64,000 nt of DNA from Lewinella sp. 4G2 (lineage in GTDB: Bacteria; Bacteroidota; Bacteroidia; Chitinophagales; Saprospiraceae), in the NCBI RefSeq assembly GCF_001625015.1, contig NZ_LVWJ02000014.1:4108385-4172384 (forward strand), read 5' to 3'. A model generated the notes under the pieces. That model was given only the letters and a program-made list of their open reading frames with translations. It did no database searches and was not told where the DNA came from. Shown piece by piece: positions 60,764 through 64,000 of this stretch. Position numbers and translations under genes: made by a program. Within the stretch, counting starts at the first letter, position 1. The number at the start of each line of letters is the position of its first letter.

Positions 60764-61695
60764 TAGATGGCTAGATTACGCGCAATGTCATTGACCAGGG
60801 ATTCCTGAAACATGGAACCCGCCTTATCATCCTGGAAAGGCGTGATGTCAATGGCAAAGACAAGAACAACGACAGCGACGATGCCCGCGACGTAGGCCAC
60901 CAACGCGACCTCTTCCTCCACGACTACACTGACGCCGGGGTTATCCTGAAAATGCACCATCTGCTGTACCATGATATCCCCACCAAGTTGAGGCGGAAAA
61001 GGTGAGATGGTACCGTCGTCAATCGCTGGCCAATCAACTGGAGGCAGTTTGGGCGGCGGAATTTTTTCGAGTGGAGGGAAGGGAAGTGGATTTCCCGGCA
61101 TACTATGCCCCTCCAACAAGCGATCTTCCTGCTGCTCGAAGTACTCGGTGAGGGTATACACCATCAGTGGTGTATTGTAGGCGCGTTCCTTGAGCAGTAG
61201 CTTGCGTTGATTCTGGCGCAGATGGCTCTGCATGCCTTTCACGAGCGCCTGGAACTGGCGGGAATCACGCAGGCTTTTGGGCAGTTGCTTTTGGTGCTTG
61301 AGGTAATCCATCAGCGGGAAGCCCATCGTTTTGAGGCCGGCGTTGATCCGCTTACGGTCTCCACTCTGCATGGCTGCGGCAAACTTGGGGAAGAACTCGG
61401 GTGAGGTCTTTTTGATGTGGCTCACCAACGACTTAGCGAATTCTCCGTCGCGGCGCATGGCTCCGTCGCCAAGCCCTTCGGCAAACTGACGCTTGACGGT
61501 CATCAAGCCGGGTACGCGCTTGGCGATCTCGCCGTCCATCAGGAGCAGGGAGGTGAAAAGTTCTTCGCCCGAATACTTCTTGGCGGGCGGTGGTAGTGCG
61601 GACGAATCCGTCACGGCAAAGAGCAAGGTGACCGCCATGAGCGAGCACACGATGCGTACGTAAATGTTCTGGCGTAGCCAGGATAATACCATCAT
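60763..61695 (-). CDS. SdpC-like antimicrobial toxin precursor
   Basis: 310 residues from ATG 61,695 (the open frame to 61,752 is not favoured). An N-terminal membrane or signal segment lies at about 13-28. The SdpC signature YSGEELF...GEIAK is at 41-60. A helical, basic middle part and a proline-rich stretch (GNPLPFPPLEKIPPPKLPPV) follow, then a strongly hydrophobic segment at about 263-284. In Bacillus, SdpC is cut to a 42-residue hydrophobic peptide that collapses the proton motive force of sibling cells. Here the corresponding hydrophobic piece lacks the cysteine pair of SDP, so any product would have no disulfide. No SdpI/SdpR immunity genes are visible. Confidence 0.8.
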   Translation of the reverse strand: MMVLSWLRQNIYVRIVCSLMAVTLLFAVTDSSALPPPAKKYSGEELFTSLLLMDGEIAKRVPGLMTVKRQFAEGLGDGAMRRDGEFAKSLVSHIKKTSPEFFPKFAAAMQSGDRKRINAGLKTMGFPLMDYLKHQKQLPKSLRDSRQFQALVKGMQSHLRQNQRKLLLKERAYNTPLMVYTLTEYFEQQEDRLLEGHSMPGNPLPFPPLEKIPPPKLPPVDWPAIDDGTISPFPPQLGGDIMVQQMVHFQDNPGVSVVVEEEVALVAYVAGIVAVVVLVFAIDITPFQDDKAGSMFQESLVNDIARNLAI

Positions 61696-61780
61696 GATGA
61701 ATGTGTTTTGGTGAGTACCAAAAGTAGATTCATCACTTAGTGCTTCCCCCACCCGCCTGGGTAGTTTACTCGCCGTGTTG

Positions 61781-63319
61781 TTACCTGATGGTAGCGGACA
61801 CCGCGGCGGCGGGCTGAACTACCCGACCAGTAGCAGCCCCATCCGGGACATCCTTCCCGGTTCGTTGCAGGATGGAATATGCTTCGGCGGCCTGCATGTC
61901 CGGATCCAGGGATTTCATTACTCCCAGTAGGCCGGCTACGAAGGGGCAAGCCATGGAGGTGCCACTGTAGGTATTGTAGGTGCTATTGGGCGTCGTGCTG
62001 TAAATGGCAACGCCCGGCGCGGCAATGCCTCGCTGAAGCCGATTAACCTTGTTGCTGAAGGGGGCCCGCATTAAGTATTCATCCAGTGCGGTGACGGTGA
62101 TGATACCATCCGCGTTTGCCGGAGAATAGTTGTAAGCGTCCATGTTACTGTTGCCGGCGGCTGCGACCACAATGGCCCCGTTATCGTGGGCGTACTTCAC
62201 GGCCTGGCTGTAGGCACGTTGGCGGCTACCGTTGCTGGCGCCCCCGAGGGAAAGACTGATCACGTCGGCGCCCTCATCGGCAGCTTCAATGATACCGGCG
62301 ACGATGGATTTCTGAGTGCCCATACCCGCTGCGTTAAGGACCTTGATACTGGTCACTTCCACGAAGGGCTGCGCACCGTTGCCGGCCAGGGAAGCGATGC
62401 CGATGGAATTGTTGGTGGTGCCCGCCGCAATCCCGGCGCAATGGGTGCCGTGGCCTACAGGGTCATTATCGTACTTCCCTTCGATGGAGATGTAGTTGTC
62501 CTTCAAATCCTCGTGCTGCGCGTCGACGCCGGTATCGAGGATGGCAATTTTCGCCAGCTTTTTGGGCCTGAGATCACTGAGCGTCCGGTAATAGTCGTCC
62601 ATGTTGAGTACGCGCATGGCCCACTGCATATTAGTGAAGGGGTCATCGATGGACATGTTGTTTGCGGGCTCAGCTTCGCCAGGGATGGCATTAAGATCAA
62701 GTGGCCCCAGCGTGATCATCTCGTTGGGCTCGTGGTAAATTATCCCTTTCGCCCCCGTCAGGATTGCTTCGGCGGTAGCGATGTCACCTTCAATGTCCAC
62801 GGTGTAGAAATCATCAAGTTCGGTGATCCCGGGGGATTGGGGCTGGAAGGCCGGGGAAATCTCCCACTGATTATCCGCAGCCAATTTCTTCAAGGCAGCT
62901 AAACCAGACTGGTGGTTGATTTGAACGAGGAGTTCTCCGTCGCTCGCCAATTGGTTACCAGATGGCGAAATGCTCGTAGTTACCGCATCAGCGTTGCTGG
63001 AAGGAGCCGAATCGCCCGCGGTCATTTCGTTGAGGAAGTAAGCGCCCGCGAAGAGACAGAAGAGAATAACAATCGCCGTGACGATGCTGATTCGTTTAGC
63101 TACCGCGAGGCTCTGAACGAAGCCAACCATCCCCAAGAGGATGAAATCCCGGACAATGCGTGGCAAGGCATCGTTCATAGTGGACACGGCCTGGTAGTCG
63201 TTCCAGAGCAGTAGCCCGACGCCTAGATAGGTGGCGAGCATCCAGAGGGTGCCGTCCTTAAAATTGGCCCGAAAGAACCAGAGGGATAAAAGGGTTGCGG
63301 TGATGATCAGTAGAAGCAT
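61781..63319 (-). CDS. Membrane-anchored subtilisin-like (S8) protease
   Basis: 512 residues. Four membrane segments occupy about residues 1-100, followed by an inhibitor-like prodomain and the peptidase: D262 (AILDTGVDAQ), H293 (GHGTHCAG), and S455 (GTSMACP). All three catalytic residues are present, so it should be active. It precedes sdpC by 86 bp on the same strand. It could process SdpC, but SDP maturation in Bacillus uses other factors, so that is inference. The short upstream distance and shared strand support co-transcription, though no terminator was sought in the gap beyond inspection. Confidence 0.9.
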   Translation of the reverse strand: MLLLIITATLLSLWFFRANFKDGTLWMLATYLGVGLLLWNDYQAVSTMNDALPRIVRDFILLGMVGFVQSLAVAKRISIVTAIVILFCLFAGAYFLNEMTAGDSAPSSNADAVTTSISPSGNQLASDGELLVQINHQSGLAALKKLAADNQWEISPAFQPQSPGITELDDFYTVDIEGDIATAEAILTGAKGIIYHEPNEMITLGPLDLNAIPGEAEPANNMSIDDPFTNMQWAMRVLNMDDYYRTLSDLRPKKLAKIAILDTGVDAQHEDLKDNYISIEGKYDNDPVGHGTHCAGIAAGTTNNSIGIASLAGNGAQPFVEVTSIKVLNAAGMGTQKSIVAGIIEAADEGADVISLSLGGASNGSRQRAYSQAVKYAHDNGAIVVAAAGNSNMDAYNYSPANADGIITVTALDEYLMRAPFSNKVNRLQRGIAAPGVAIYSTTPNSTYNTYSGTSMACPFVAGLLGVMKSLDPDMQAAEAYSILQRTGKDVPDGAATGRVVQPAAAVSATIR

Positions 63320-63493
63320 GGTCGTAAGTTCTGCCTTAAGATACGACGGGCGCTGGCGCTAATGGATTGGCCCGACTTACTAATAACGGGCAAACTAGCT
63401 TAAAGATTGGCGGAGGGTTAGAAGGTGGCCGTAGCTCGATGGGTAACCTGCGCTAGAAAACCGTCTGTTCGATAGGCCTTTCTATAAACGGAG

Positions 63494-63525
63494 AAAGCCC
63501 CGCTTGCGGTTGCAAGCGAGGCTTT
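63494..63525 (-). terminator. rRNA operon terminator
   Basis: AAAGCCCCGCTTGC and GCAAGCGAGGCTTT form a stem just beyond the 5S gene in its direction of transcription, ending near T-rich sequence on the minus strand. Confidence 0.85.
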
Positions 63526-63532
63526 CATAAAT

Positions 63533-63641
63533 TGGCGGCGACCTACTCTCCCGGGATCAATGTCCAAGTACCATCGGCGCTGGGCAGCTTAACTTCTCTG
63601 TTCGGAATGGTAAGAGGTGATCCTGCCCGCAATAGCCACCA
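63533..63641 (-). rRNA. rrf: 5S ribosomal RNA
   Basis: Reverse complement of this stretch has the 5S pattern, with a 5' TGGTGGCTATTGCGGGCAGG, then CCGAACAGAGAAGTTAAG, and ending GTAGGTCGCCGCCA. Ends may be off by a few bases. It follows the 23S gene by about 270 bp, as in a standard 16S-23S-5S operon. Confidence 0.95.
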
Positions 63642-63861
63642 AAGTCTTGTGACCCCTTCCGGGATCGAGTACTTTAGTGTACGATCAACAAGAGTGATAA
63701 GAGATGCAGCCAGTAACGGCATGCGGGATTCTTTGTGAGCTACAAAGACCTTGTTTGCTAATAATAAAATTAATCCTGTCAAGCGTCAGTCTTCGCTTTC
63801 AACTACTCATAAGTTCAAGGTATAACATAGTATACTGCTTAACTATTTCGTAGACTTCTTT

Positions 63862-63895
63862 TCCTCTCCCAACCTCTCCAGAGGAGAGGGGGCGG
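63862..63895. repeat. REP-like palindrome, copy 3
   Basis: CCTCTCCAGAGGAGAGG with flanking C- and G-rich bases, in the 23S-5S spacer. A relative of the elements at 16,036 and 16,193. Confidence 0.7.
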
Positions 63896-63908
63896 TTAAA
63901 AGAAAAAA

Positions 63909-64000
63909 GGAAGCTGTCGGGCGATTAGTACTACTCGGCTCCATACATTACTGCACTTCCACCTATAGCCTATCAACGCAGTCATCTTCTGCGACCCTCA
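63909..64000 (-). rRNA. rrl: 23S ribosomal RNA, 3' end (partial)
   Basis: On the minus strand the sequence ends GTACTAATCGCCCGACAGC, the usual 3' end of Bacteroidota 23S rRNA. The preceding GTAATGTATGGAGCCGAGTA fits helix 101 and nearby. The gene continues outside the window. Confidence 0.88.

Noticed and set aside
63420..63490. tRNA gene in the 5S-downstream region
   Set aside because: The sequence has short GC patches but I could not fold a cloverleaf or find a T-loop GTTCNANNC in the right place.

Overview
The window looks like a chromosomal segment from a free-living Bacteroidota of the Saprospiria/Lewinella type. The evidence is several large secreted proteins ending in type IX secretion sorting tails (PNP...G.Y..), LytTR and hybrid two-component regulators, weak Shine-Dalgarno sequences, several TAnnTTTG-like promoter boxes, and a GC-rich background (by eye) interrupted by one clearly AT-rich block. 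The taxonomic call is inference from gene style, not a database match.

Left arm (1-13,250), accessory/defence region. A partial gene is followed by four tandem copies of a ~190-bp palindromic repeat that runs into the 5' end of a single-chain MmeI-type restriction-modification gene, whose specificity domain is conspicuously AT-rich. Next is an AT-rich block. It holds a four-gene overlapping operon (GNAT/PUA-like, ASCH, SAM methyltransferase-NUDIX fusion, two-TM PLD-like protein) and, on the other strand, an 816-aa protein with a HEPN RNase motif and a PIN nuclease domain. The arm ends with an AlkA-like glycosylase and a truncated DUF763 gene.

Core (13,250-59,210), mostly housekeeping and envelope genes: ribH, a DHH phosphoesterase, an FKBP lipoprotein, a CotH protein, a LytTR regulator convergent with a TPR histidine kinase, and a cluster of giant T9SS surface proteins. 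These are followed by an RsbQ/KAI2-like hydrolase abutting a hybrid kinase, an enoyl-CoA hydratase, a CNT nucleoside transporter, an exported PPDK-like protein, two penicillin-recognising serine hydrolases, and an NTT-type nucleotide transporter with HEAT repeats. Then come rfbC, a GH16 lipoprotein, a GT4 glycosyltransferase, pxpB/pxpC without pxpA in the window, serC, and an SDR-cupin-Rof-like operon.

Right arm (59,270-64,000). A minus-strand cluster encodes a membrane subtilase followed by SdpC-, SdpA- and SdpB-like proteins, that is, an SDP (sporulation-delaying/cannibalism) type antimicrobial-peptide system. It lies directly downstream of an rRNA operon, of which the 5S gene and the 3' end of the 23S gene are visible.

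Two short dispersed repeats run through the window. One is an 18-bp motif GGGCGCTGCCGCAGGTGC, found between genes and also inside genes, where it reads GAAAGA or, reversed, as the APAAAQ signal-peptide end. The other is a REP-like CCCTCTCC..GGAGAGGG palindrome. The strongest candidates for something undescribed are the four-gene modification/NUDIX/2TM operon, the HEPN-PIN protein, the subtilase-SdpCAB cluster, and the repeat array fused to the restriction gene.
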